In this document: piece by piece, positions 13,000-24,500 of the stretch
Numbering within the stretch: position 1 is the stretch's first letter
How the letters are laid out: the number at the start of each line of letters is the position of its first letter
DNA from: Tubiluchus corallicola
Taxonomy: Eukaryota; Priapulida; Priapulimorpha; Priapulimorphida; Tubiluchidae
Assembly: GCA_030141605.1 (NCBI GenBank)
Contig: JAQGDQ010000001.1
Span: forward strand, 62,001-126,000
Length of the DNA stretch: 64,000 bases
Direction of reading: 5' to 3'
Notes under the pieces: generated by a model
Told to the model about the DNA's origin: nothing
The model's database searches: none
Seen by the model: the letters and a program-made list of their open reading frames with translations, nothing else
Program-made: the position numbers and the translations under genes

Positions 13000-14440
13000 A
13001 TAATAATCATCATGATGTTGATGCTGTCTAAAAAAAGCCTTGGTGAGGAAAAAGGTCCTATCAAAAGCCTGCCTGCAAAAAGGAACAAATAACAAAGTCA
13101 GCCATGCAGCCTTCTGTTTCTCTGATTAGCAAACATTGTCAGCTGTCTGCTAGTGATGAAATGATAAATAATAAATCAACTACTGATGACTATGATAGTT
13201 GTTGTGAAGTATATCGTTGCGTAATTTTCAGTAGTACCTGTGCCATGCAATCTGATTGATATCATCTTTGGTTTTGTACTTCTTGCCTTAATAAGGATGA
13301 TGCCACTTATCATGCCCACTGTACTCTAGACATGTCAAGGTCTTGGCTCTGTTCTGAGTGCCATCCCAAAGACCTCAAAGCTATTGCTACTGATAAGACC
13401 TTTGATGACAAAATGCAGGAGCTGTATAAAATGATCGATATTAAGTTTGAAGCTTTGAAATCTGATATCTCATCCAAAGCTTCTGCTGGTGAGGCTGCTG
13501 TTTTGAGTGCCAAAGTTGATCATCTACCCACAAATGTAGAAAAGAATGTCTTCATTGCAAAAAGGTCTTGTACCTATAGCAGAGAAGATTGAATCTCTGG
13601 TAAATGAGCCCAATGAGAAGCAAAGACTATCTAAGAATATTATTTTAAAGTGTGTACACAAATCCTCACCTGTTGACCCTTCTATTGCTGTCACAGACGA
13701 CAAAGCCAGACGTTTGCAAGTTCTGAATATGCTTGATTGTTCTACTGAACCTGTTGTAGTTAGACGCCTTGGGGCTAGAAAACCAGAAGTGATCCGACCC
13801 TTCTTCTTAGGATTTAACTCAGAATCTACAGTGTCTTAGCTGCTACAGAACAAGCAACATGTTCAACATGTTTCAAAAAGAAACAAGCAACAAGCAAAGA
13901 TGTTGGTTCCTGGTACAATGAAGTCTTGATTGGATGGCCAGAGAGTAAGTAAAAGCAGCTGCAGCTAGAAGTCTCCAAAATGCAATAATTTTGCAAATTG
14001 ATCTGTCAATACAACAGTGATCACAAGACCAGAATCACCCACTCTGTAGGTCAGTGTGATGACAGCCATATAATTGGGAGAAATGGTCGAGTCATCCCCA
14101 CACTAAGATGTAAGCACGGCATTACTATTAGCATCAGCAAACCTCCTAATCCCAACAGCTTGACTGATGTTGGTGTTGATGGCACTGAGAAGTCGTGTCT
14201 AGCGATGACATTAAGCAACACTTAGAAAAGGTGTTACGAGAAGGCTAACTGCTCTATATACCATACTATCAACCATCTTACTGTATAATCCTCTGTTCGT
14301 TCTTGCAGTGATGTTGTTTCCTGTAAACCAGTTAATGTTGCCATCAGTTCTAAAAACTCAGTGAGAGCAATCGAATAAATCAAGAATCATTGTAAAGGTG
14401 TATCAACTAGAAAACCAGTAGCACTGGACAATAAATGGTT
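13000..14440 (+). mobile_element. Decayed LINE ORF1 region (fragment B): PHD-like zinc finger, coiled coil, RRM-like segment and KH-like segment
   Basis: At 13200-13375 the translation shows Cys/His spacing of a PHD-like finger ending in WLCSEC, with one internal stop. A helical segment follows (13380-13530). Then NIILKCVHKSSPVDPSIAV...DDKARRLQVLNMLDCSTEP (13635-13760) resembles RNA-binding ORF1 proteins of CR1/L2-type LINEs. At 13998-14222 the frame reads HIIGRNGRVIPTLRCKHGIT, a KH-domain GxxG loop signature. Several stops make this a pseudogene remnant. Whether the KH segment belongs to the same element is uncertain. Confidence 0.65.
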
Positions 14441-14829
14441 TGGTTAATTGCCGTAATAAAGTAAAATCCAGTATGGCGGATACGGTCATTACTCGATGAA
14501 AAGAAGAGATATGGACAGGAAATTTTCTTTGACAGAACAAAAACAATTGAAATTCATAGAAAAGTGAAATGCTAACATCTTTCTAAAGGGAATTGGCTAT
14601 AATAGACAGGCAGTAGTAATAATACTTTTCTAAAATAGTATTTCACAGTAGAATAGTAATTGTGGAAAACAATAGTTAAATCGTGGAATCTAACATTGTT
14701 TAGACTAATTGATAGTATATAATTATAGAAAAAAGTAGCAAATAATTGGTAGCTGCCTAAATTGGCACATTTTTTTTAAGCTATAGGTTCAAGTACCCGG
14801 TGGTCGCAAAGTGTAAGGCTAGTTAGCAC

Positions 14830-17800
14830 GAGGGAAGTACTAATACTGCGAGGGAAGGTGCCAATCCAAATTAGAAGAGTCGACTATTAAGACAGCGTGG
14901 AAGAAGAGATAAGTAGGCTGATACAGTGTGGGGGACTGTATGAAATGGGTACACAAGAACTGTACAGGAATACCGGAACACCAAATGAAATTGCATGAAA
15001 AACAGAAAACAAGCAAGTATATCTGCAAGAAATTTGCTGTAGAGAAGTATAAGGTAGAATTAAAAGAGGTATCAAAAGAACAAGGAAAGGAAGAATTGAC
15101 AAAAAACGATGAGTATAGAAGTGAAAGAAGAAAACAGAGAGTTAGGTAAAAGGACTCAAAGTCAACAAGAAAAGAGAGCAGAACTGTCAAAGAAGAACAG
15201 AATGTTAGAAGCAGGAAAAGAGGAAACAGAGAAAAAGAATAAAATAGAAATACAAAAAAAATTTACGGAAGTGCTGAAACTAAAGATGGAAGTGGTTGAC
15301 TACAAAAAAAAATACGAAGAGGGACTAGCAAGCTTGCTGAAAATAAGAAAACATTAGGAAATCTTAATTCCTATTTAGCAAACTTAAAGGCAGTAAACAC
15401 AAGGCTAGAAACAAAAAATATCGAATATGAGGAAAACAGGAGAACTTTGAAACAGAAGGGTAGTATAATTACAATAGCAGTCGGATAGTGACAAAGAAGA
15501 AATGGCTGATAGAAATCACAGGTGAAAATGTGTTGGTCTATGGAGAAAACAGGTTTTTGTAAATTTGGGGATGTGTAAACTTGATCACGGAGTGGTAGGA
15601 GGAAAGGAAAAACAGCCACGACAGAAATAAAAAATACCTGAAAATTGCTGGAGTTTTGAAAGAGACGTTGAGTGCAGGTATGGGCCAAAGTGCAAATATG
15701 AACAATTGAACATAGAGTGAGAACTCTGTGTAGTAAATATGACAAAGAAAAGAAGTGCAAGTTTGGGGAACACTGCAAGTTCCGTCATTATTACAGTGAA
15801 AACGAAAAAAAGGTGTATAGTGAAGGGAAGTACAGGCCTGTCTACAGTACACAGAATTGGGGTGAACCTACAGAGATTAGGTAAAGATTATTTCAATCAA
15901 GGAGAGCAGAGGAACCAGATTTAGAAGACATAACTAGTAAGGTGGACATCTTACTAGAAAGAATAGGGGGAATGTCAACCTAGGATAGGAATAGATCTGA
16001 GAGCAAGTTATGCTTAGTATTATGGACACCAAAGCAGAAATGAGTATAAGACGGGCTACTCTGACAAGGAAGGAAATAGACAATGAATGTTAAAGAAAGG
16101 AAACAAAAAGGAAGCAAAGGAAATAAATAAATGTTTAAATAAAGAATGTGGCATAAAAACTGTTACAAATAAAAAAATAGGAAAAGAAAACAACTTGGTC
16201 AATTAAAGGAAGAAATAAATATAAAAATTTCCAAGTCCTGTATGTGAATGCAAGGGGAATCAAATCTATAAGTGACTTATTGAAGGAAATAATAAAAGAA
16301 GTAAATCCATTAATTATAGTAATAGTAAAAACACACTTAATAGGGCAAGAAGATGTTGATATACCAGGGTACATATCAATTTTTACAATAATAGAGAAGA
16401 AGGAAAAGGAGGTCTATTAATAGAAATAAGTAAACATAAGCCGGAAGAAAATTAATAAAATTAATGAAACAAGAAAAGTTAATACTAGTAAATAATTGCG
16501 AAAATACAACAGGGTTGTGGACAAGAGTGGAGGGAAATCAAAAATCTGTAACTGATTATGCATGGAAATATACGGAAACAATATTATGCAGTTCAAAAAA
16601 TGATAATCGATGAGAACAAGGTGTATGGTCTATATGGAATAAAAAACAAAGGAAATTAAAATCAAGAGATCACAATACTATATGGTTAACACTTAACTGG
16701 AGTGAAATGTATATAAAAATCAGGAACAAAAACCAAAAACGAAAAAATATTACTATACACCCAATGTGGATTAATCAAGCTTAACAGATTAACAGAAGAT
16801 AAACACTTTGTGAAGGTATGGGAGAAGAATAAAGAATTGATTGGCAAGAAGAAATTATGAATATAATGAAGAAATACTTTCAATCAAGGATGAGTAAAAA
16901 AAAAGAAAAACGAAACTAGAGAAATTAATAAATTATTAAAAAATGAAAAGAATGATAAGAAAAGAGAGGAAGCAAAGTGATAATTTAAGTCAAATAAAAT
17001 TGTTGAAAGTAAAAGAACAATTAATTGATGAAATAATATATAATAAGAAATAAGAAGACTGCAGAATACATATCGAAGAAAATATTCATAATATAAGAAG
17101 TGAAAAAGGTATTAGTGCAAATGCATTCTGGGAATTTAAAAAAAAGAATAGATAAAGGTATAAATATAGTGGTAATGAATAATGACTGAGGGGAAACAGT
17201 CGAATCATCAGAGAAATAAAAATATTTACAATGTATTACAAAGACTTGCTAAAGCCTAGAAATGCAGAATCTCAAACGGAGCAAGAAATTGAAGCAAGGG
17301 TTAATACCTTTATACGGCAATTACAAATAGTGGGTAAGGAATTTGAAACAGAATTAATAACGGAACAAGAAGTTAAAAAGGAAAGGATCAAAGAGCCCAT
17401 TCGTATTGAACAATTGTGAAACATGGACGAATATTAAAAAAGATGAATGGGAGAGTCTGGAAAATGTAGAAAAAGAGACTCTGAGAAAAATTCTGAATCA
17501 AAACAATTAGTACTCCATACTGGGGCAGGTTAGCACAAACAGGTTCGTGGCCTATGTAAAAGAGGTTGACCATAAAAAGACTATGTTTTATTATTCACTG
17601 ATGAACTCAGATGGAAACAAATTAGCAAAACAAGTAGTAACTGAGTAAGAAAAAAGAGCATGTAAAGATTGTTGGTATTCAGACATAAGTGAGATTATGC
17701 ATAAATCAAGCAAATAAAAAATGGAGAAATTACAAAATCAACATGGAAAAGAGAAGTGAAAAAAAGCTATAAACCAAGAAATATTACAAGAACATAAAGA

Positions 17801-18110
17801 TAAAGAACAGAGGATGACAAAATTAAGATTTCTTGATGGTGAAAGATATGAGAAACAATGATATTCAGAGAGTGTGATCTTGCAGACATAGTAAAATTAT
17901 ATAATGGAAATTAAGTTAACTACGGAAGAATTAAACTGCAATTACAAAACAAATAGACGGGAAGATTTATTATGTTCTAAGTGCAGGACTCAGGAGGATA
18001 CAACAGAACGTGCATTAAGTTATGAAAAATCGGAAAGAATAATAAATGAGTATAATGTAAGGACAGAGACTATTACTATATTTAGTACTATTAATTATTA
18101 TTAAAACAGC
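14830..18110 (+). mobile_element. Decayed LINE (fragment C) with PHD-like finger, coiled coil, tandem CCCH fingers, endonuclease and RT tail
   Basis: In order: a PHD-like finger at 14930-15040 (CMKWVHKNC ... YICKK); a very Lys/Glu-rich coiled coil at 15040-15480; two CCCH-type fingers at 15640-15800, the second with canonical C-x8-C-x5-C-x3-H spacing; and an APE-type endonuclease start at 16220-16440 (LYVNARGIKSISDLLKEIIK, then IPGY, then a +1 frameshift). An SRDHNTIWL-type motif lies near 16660. A linker at 17231-17420 (YYKDLLKP, ELITEQEVKK) is followed by C-terminal RT-tail motifs at 17520-18060. The RT catalytic core is missing. Many stops and frameshifts; not active. Confidence 0.7.
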
Positions 18111-18289
18111 AGAAATAGATACCCTTCAATGATTTGTAAGAGCATTTACAGAAATTATGGAATCAAGAGAAAATATATAGCTGTTACAAGGAAATGCAAT
18201 AAATGGGAAGGATGAGACTCGTACGCAGAACAAGGAATAAACATATGATGACGTCAGAAGAAACTAATCTGCTCTTGCATACTTAGGTT

Positions 18290-19650
18290 AAGCTGATTTT
18301 GGAAAAGGGAAAGCGAAACCAGTGAAGCAGTGAACCAGCAATGACATTAATTTTCAGAGTCTTTAGCTACGGAGACATTCCCAGTGATTGGAAGTTATCT
18401 CGCATTAGTCCGATTCATAAAAAGGGACCTAAAAATAAACCTGCAAACTATAGGCCAGTTGCAATTACAAGTACTGTTGGCAAACTGCCAGTGAGGCATG
18501 TTGTCAATACAATACTTGTCTATCTGCAGTCTAACAATTATTTAAAAAAGATCCCAACATGGGTTTCTCAAGAAACAGTCAGTGACAATCGAATATGTAT
18601 TCTCTACACTGGATCACGGCAGTCCTCTTGACTTAGTATACCTAGACCTAGCAAAAGCATTTGACAAAGTCCCACATAGAATATTGCTGCTCAAACTTGA
18701 GGCATATGGTATTCAAGGACAGCTGGTTAACTAGATAACAGCATGGCTAAGTGACAGTTTCCAATATGTCGAAGTCAAGGGTTGTGCATTTTCTACTGTC
18801 CCAGGTCTATCAGGAATGCCACAAGGACGTGTCCTCGGACCTCTGTTATTTCTCATCTCCATTGCCGACATGGATGATAATGTAGGTAGTCGGCTTCTCA
18901 AGTTTGCTGACGATACCACATTAGCTTATCCAATACGCTCTTCTATGCAAGTGAGACAGCTGCAAGAAGATTTGCACCAAACCTGTGCATGGGCTGACAA
19001 ATGGCAGATGGGATTTAACACACTTGATGGTAAATGTAAGGTGATGCATGTGGGTAATCAGACCAATCCAGCCACATACAGCTTTGGTGATGTCGATTTG
19101 CCTGTAGTCACTGAGGAGGTGGATCTTGGACTGTTAGTAGATAGCAAACTAAACTTTTGCAGTCATGTCTCTAAGAAAAATACGAACTGTAACAAGATCC
19201 TTGGATTAATCAGTAGAACCATAACTTCCAAAAGAGCTGAGATAATTCTCCCACTATACAAATCTCTTGTTCATTCTCATCTCGAAAATGTCAGTCAGGT
19301 ATGGGACCCTTACTATCGCAAGGACATCCGTGCTCTAGAACAGGTACAAGCACGAGCTGTGGACATGATCATAGGTCTTGAAGGATTCCCATACTTTCAA
19401 AAGCTGCAAAAGTTAGACCTGTATCAACTCTCTGCAAGAAGACGTAGGGGAAGACTAATTGAAATGTTCAAGATTCTTAAGGGATTTACTGACATCAATG
19501 CAAACCAGTTTTTTTACACTCAATAGAAGCATTACACGTGGGTATAGTGTTAAATTGTACAAGCGTAGGGTTAATACTGAAAAGTATCGGCATAGTTTGT
19601 CACAAGCCAAAGTAACTGTGGAACTCATTACCGGAATCATTAGTAAGTGA
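18290..19650 (+). mobile_element. CR1-like LINE reverse-transcriptase fragment (fragment D)
   Basis: The frame at 18341-18631 carries GDIPSDWKLSRISPIHKKGP and NYRPVAITS, the start of an RT domain. After a frameshift, LDLVYLDLAKAFDKVPH (18630-18675) is RT motif A. The long frame 18816-19526 holds GMPQGRVLGPLLF (family consensus PQGSVLGP) and the catalytic FADDT at about 18902-18916. It continues through the thumb region to CR1-type motifs such as KRAEIILPLYKSLVHSHLEN and LEQVQARAVDMI. A frameshift near 18630 and a stop near 18732 break the ORF. 236 residues remain uninterrupted. Confidence 0.92.
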
Positions 19651-19979
19651 GTGCAAATAATGTAAATAGTTTCAAACATAAACTTGATTCAGAACTCCGT
19701 GCGAGAAACTTCCTATTTTAATACCAGTCGGTATATTAAGAGGAGTAAATCAACAACGAACAACTGGACAATGATGTGCTTTGACAGCTATTCTGTGGAT
19801 GAGAGATCAGGGTTTACTCACCACGAAGGTGAGTTTAACCGCTGATTTGCGCAATATTCACCTTTTAAAGTAACCAACACTCAGAAACTCTCATAAAGGA
19901 TTGTGATTTCTCAAATCTCAACTCCCAGTCACAACGTTTATTACTATTAGCAAATCGCGATAAGTCAAATGCAATGTAA

Positions 19980-21055
19980 GCAATCTTTTACAGGCGTTTT
20001 TAGTGCGACAAAATATACTTAACTGATTACCCATCTTGCTCACAGCGATTTTAATCATATAGTGAACTGGCTTAGAAGTGTCTAGTTTTTTTGCTAGATT
20101 AACTCAATTCACCAGTTGGTGAGCACGTTATGTATTGATTACTGCTGTGGTTACTTGTCTTGAGGGCATATTTCTTTTATTTTATAGTTCTGCCTGCCCA
20201 ATATCTACAAAGTGACAAAATTATTAAATGAATAAATTATCTGAGTTAATGATATTCAAGCAATTGGTGAAACGTAATACTAGTAATAATAGGCATAATT
20301 TATGATAATGATGATGATTAGTGAATGATCACAATATCAGCCTTTCAGTTTTTACTCTTAGTATACGTGCAGTTGTGTATGTAAGGGGTTGAGACACTTC
20401 ATCTAAAGTAGGACATACTAGTTACTACTCAAGATTAATACGTAGTTATTGCTGTGTTTATTTGCCTGCACGGTTGCACCATCCATGTAGCTAATTATTT
20501 TAAGTAGCAACTCAATTCAATTTCGTTTATTGCTCAAATACATTACAAACACACTGGCAATCAAAGAAAAGTACTTAACACTAAAACTACAGTAGCAACT
20601 AAAAGGATATACATACTAATAACTGTTTACAAATAAACATGAAAGAAAGAAATAATGTAAAAATGAGGATTGAATATCTCATAATTAATATTATTTTTAA
20701 AACACTGATAAAGTAACCATATCAATATTTACAAAGAGAAGAAAAAGAAGCATTCTGTACATTTTTTGGCAACTACTGGACTTGGAAATTTTTGGCCATT
20801 GCTGAAGAGTCACAATTCTTCGCTTTTCCTTTCTTATTTAATTATATACTTATTAATCATGTCAAAGTAACTGACTGGGTTGCAGCAATACGGTCCTGAA
20901 CCCTCAAGCAGTGTTGAAAAAGCTAATTGTTTATGTTGATGCGTTCACTATAATAGTTGCCAAAATGTAAGGAATCATTTTCAAGAGTTTTTAGTGCAAT
21001 GAAATACGATAGTTAACCGATTACCAATCTTGCTCACAGTGATTTTAATAATTTT
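19980..21055. repeat. Direct repeat pair (~80 bp, ~1 kb apart)
   Basis: At 19980-20060 and 20968-21055 the sequence runs from a TTTTTAGTGC motif through ACTTAACTGATTACCCATCT (or its variant GTTAACCGATTACCAATCT) to TGCTCACAGCGATTTTAAT. By eye the copies are about 80% identical and in the same orientation. Confidence 0.7.
20078..20228 (+). repeat. Dispersed repeat family R1, copy 1
   Basis: Shares AAGTGTCTAGTTTTTTTGCT, ATTACTGCTG, and TTCTTTTATTTTATAGTTCT followed by GCCTGCCCAATATCTACAA with the copies at 62872-63020 and 37166-37260. It carries about 30 extra bases relative to copy 3. No coding capacity. Confidence 0.75.
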
Positions 21056-21526
21056 TGGTCCATGTTGAGGCGAATTTATGACAATTTTACTTTAGTCTAG
21101 ATAAGCTTTAGTGAGTTCACAAGTTTCATGACTCAAATGACAAACTTTAACTTTTTAAACTTTTTAAAACTGGATTGAAGTCAGCAAACTTTTGGCAACA
21201 ATGGTAAACACATGCATTTGCTTGGCAGCTATTTAGGAAAAACTTTTGGGGCATATATAGTGAAACTGGAACTTTCGGGGAGTTGTCATTGTCTCGTGAA
21301 GCCTACTCTTTAGCACCATTTGGAATTTGGTGTATAAATTTACACTTAAAATTCTGTGAATCAGTGTCAACTCATTATTAGTTGTTTCTGGTTTACTTTA
21401 TAAAATATAAAGACAATAAAGATATTATATGGAAATATTATGTATGTTAACAGTTAATTGAACATGACCACTGTCTCAGCACCATTACTTGGTCAGAATA
21501 TTGGCTCACTGTCTTGGTTATTAAAG

Positions 21527-24500
21527 ATGGGATGTTTATGTGGTAAAGACTTAATTACTGTGAATGGGAGGCAATTTCAAGTTCGAACTCAGCTTGGAGA
21601 AGGGTATGTACAATTATGAAATTTTTTGGAAATTTCTGAAAAGAGTTACTTTTGAATTATGTTTGCCTCTATTATTGTGAAACTATAAAACATAAAACGA
21701 TATATTGGTTCAGATAGTTCTAGAACTTGTGTGTGCTATTCTAAAAAATTACATGTGCAAATATATAGTTCATAATCTTGTTTTACATAATTTCGTTTCT
21801 AGTGTTGGGTAGTAATACCACTACTGTAGTTCTACTAGTAAAATTAGTAGCGCTCGATAAGTATCTCCACTTTGAAAATGAATAGTGTTAAACTAAATTG
21901 TAATTTCTCTGCTTTTTTAAGTAGCGCTATAATTGCATTACATTTAATTCTTTGGGTTGACAGTTAATGTCTGTGTAATGAACTGTGTTTGTCGTAGCAG
22001 CTGCAGACTCCTACAGGTTTTTTCAGCTGTGTAACTGTTTCTGTGGTTGTAATGATTTCAGCCACAGTGAAGCAAGACTTTTACTTAATTTAAACATACT
22101 TATTTTATAACCTTTGTACAAAACAGTAGAACTGATACAAAGTCCTTTGGTTACAGAGATAATACAAATACAATACATGGAAGACAAAGTGCAGAATTAA
22201 TATTTACGTAACATTTAAACAAGCTTATTAATTAATAAAAAAGACAGTCGCAATCTAATGAATATTAGGCAAATGCATAAACAGTAATATAACATTGTCA
22301 ACTTAACGTATTGAATTTAGCTTAGGTTAAAACATTTAATTTATCTAATATAATTGTGTACAGCAGTAAATATCCTACAGTTTAATGAGTCGTTATTGAC
22401 CTAAAGACCATTTTGACTTTATTTTTCAAGTTTTCAAAATTTTCAGGATCTTCATTGAAAAAGTTGCTCTTTAATGCACCCACTTGCTCCATTGGTCATT
22501 GTTATTAGTGAGTCTTTTGGAGGTTTTGGGTATTCTGCCCAAAAGCGAACAGTTGCTGCTTAGTAACAGCTACTTCAAAATATTAATATTTTAAGCAAAT
22601 AAACATGTTCAAAGTTGAACAGTAGTTTACCACATGGCATAAAATAACAGTGTCATGTGAATAATATTGTAATGAATAATTTACATACTATTATGTTATG
22701 ACTGACTTGTAAGTGTCTGTTTAAAATCATAAACAAACTGCTTAGTAAGACCCTTGATACAATTTGATGCAATTTGATGATGTGTTTGTACTAGGGTTTC
22801 TTTAGCTGCTTCTTAACGACTTGATTATCATTATTAGCAGGCTGTTCTAAAGTGCCACTTACATTTTGCAGTGTACTATATCAACGATTCTCAGAAATCA
22901 GAAGTCGTAGCCAAACTGAAAGTAGTGGCTATTGTTGTAACACTACTTTCATGCTATAATTGTCTTTGCAACAAGTATTTTTTTAAAGTAATTGTAGCAG
23001 TACTGCCACTATTTCTCAGGAGAGTAATTATACTTATAGTGATAATACGTTTTATAAGTAATTGACCCAGTACTGCAGTTGTTGGTTTTATCTATTTTCA
23101 AATCGTTTTTGCTAGTTTACTGGAGACCGATAAGTCAGTAAGGTGCTTCGTGTTTTTCTGTAGAGGCTTTAGCTACGTTGAACTTGTTGAAGACATCGGG
23201 ACACGTCGACTGTATGCACTGAAACGAATCTCTTGCCAAACTCCAGAGGATGAGATTAAGGCCCAAAAAGAGGTTGAAGTTCACGCTGCTGTTCAGCATA
23301 AGAATATAATTGCATGTGAGGACTGGACGTTAATACAAGTGAGAAATCCCGCTAAGAGCATCATAAGTGAACTGCTTCTTGTGCTGCCGTATTACCGCGT
23401 ATGTTGGACAAGTATATTTGGTTTACTTTTTTTTCAGTTGACTAGTAAATATTTTTTATAGACATATTTATTTTCCATAACCTTTGGTATACAGAAGAAA
23501 ACTGAATAATATACCTTGGGAATTGGTCTGTAATACAAAGTTGATACATTTACAATTAGATATCTATAGTTTAACAGTGACAGTGCATCAAGTGTAGTCT
23601 AATGGTGAAAAATGTTAAACTAACATTTACTGAATTGGCTAGAAGCTTTCGTAAATTCCTGCATTGTAGCAAAAATAGTTTTATTTTGGTCAAGATTGAA
23701 AAGTAAGTTACCATGTACTAAAGTATGGATTTTAGTTTCGGTGTTTAATTCATTAATTTTAACTGGGAGAAAGTTTGAATTATACAGGTTAAATAAACTT
23801 CACTCGAGCACCCACTGCTCCCAGCGTGCAATGGACATTCCAACATTCATAGTAAATATTCACACTGCATTTAAGGCCTTCTCTAATAAAATAGTTAAAA
23901 TTGTACCAACACGTAATGCACATTTTTTCAGGCATTTGGTGGATCATACCTTGCCTAAAATCTAGATGCAGAGCCCATTTAAGATGCACCAAATTAAGCA
24001 GATTCTGGAAGTTAAAATTAATTCCCTCTTACCACTTATGTAAGTGGAATACAGCTTGACCACTTCGAGACACTAATATATTGCGTTAATAAGTAATACA
24101 TCATCATTATGGCAGGTGTCATGGTTATAGTGATAAGCATAATATATATATACACACCCAAATTTCAATCTGCTGTATTTTTAGCATAGCGGTTTTGAAA
24201 AGGCTGCACTAGCTAGCAGTACTCAAAACTCTTGCCATACTTGCTGCTCCTAATGTGAGATAATTCTTCTTTCATATTATACTTTTTTAAGCTGGATCTC
24301 AAGATAAACAAATCAGAGATGAAAGTAGAATGTGGCTTTGCTCTCATTAAAATGATTTGAAATATTTGTGTTTAATTGGCAACCTTTCAGCAAGGAGAGA
24401 TAAGGAAGATGGAAAACTAAGGCATGCACACTTGCTCACTCTTGCTCTGGCTTTGAGTTTTTTGTTAAGAGACTTCTATAGGCAGTGATTATACATGTAC

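Larger units (their letters stand above)
19651..21526. other. Intergenic region between LINE D and STK16
   Basis: No gene was found. It contains a copy of a dispersed repeat (20078-20228) and a direct repeat of about 80 bp (19980-20060 and 20968-21055), both listed separately. The rest is AT-rich, with STK16 5' flank at its right end. Confidence 0.5.

Noticed and set aside
15371-15852. Long minus-strand frames (up to 135 codons) rich in Phe/Leu/Ser
   Set aside because: They are antisense shadows of the Lys/Glu-rich coiled-coil and CCCH region of LINE fragment C.
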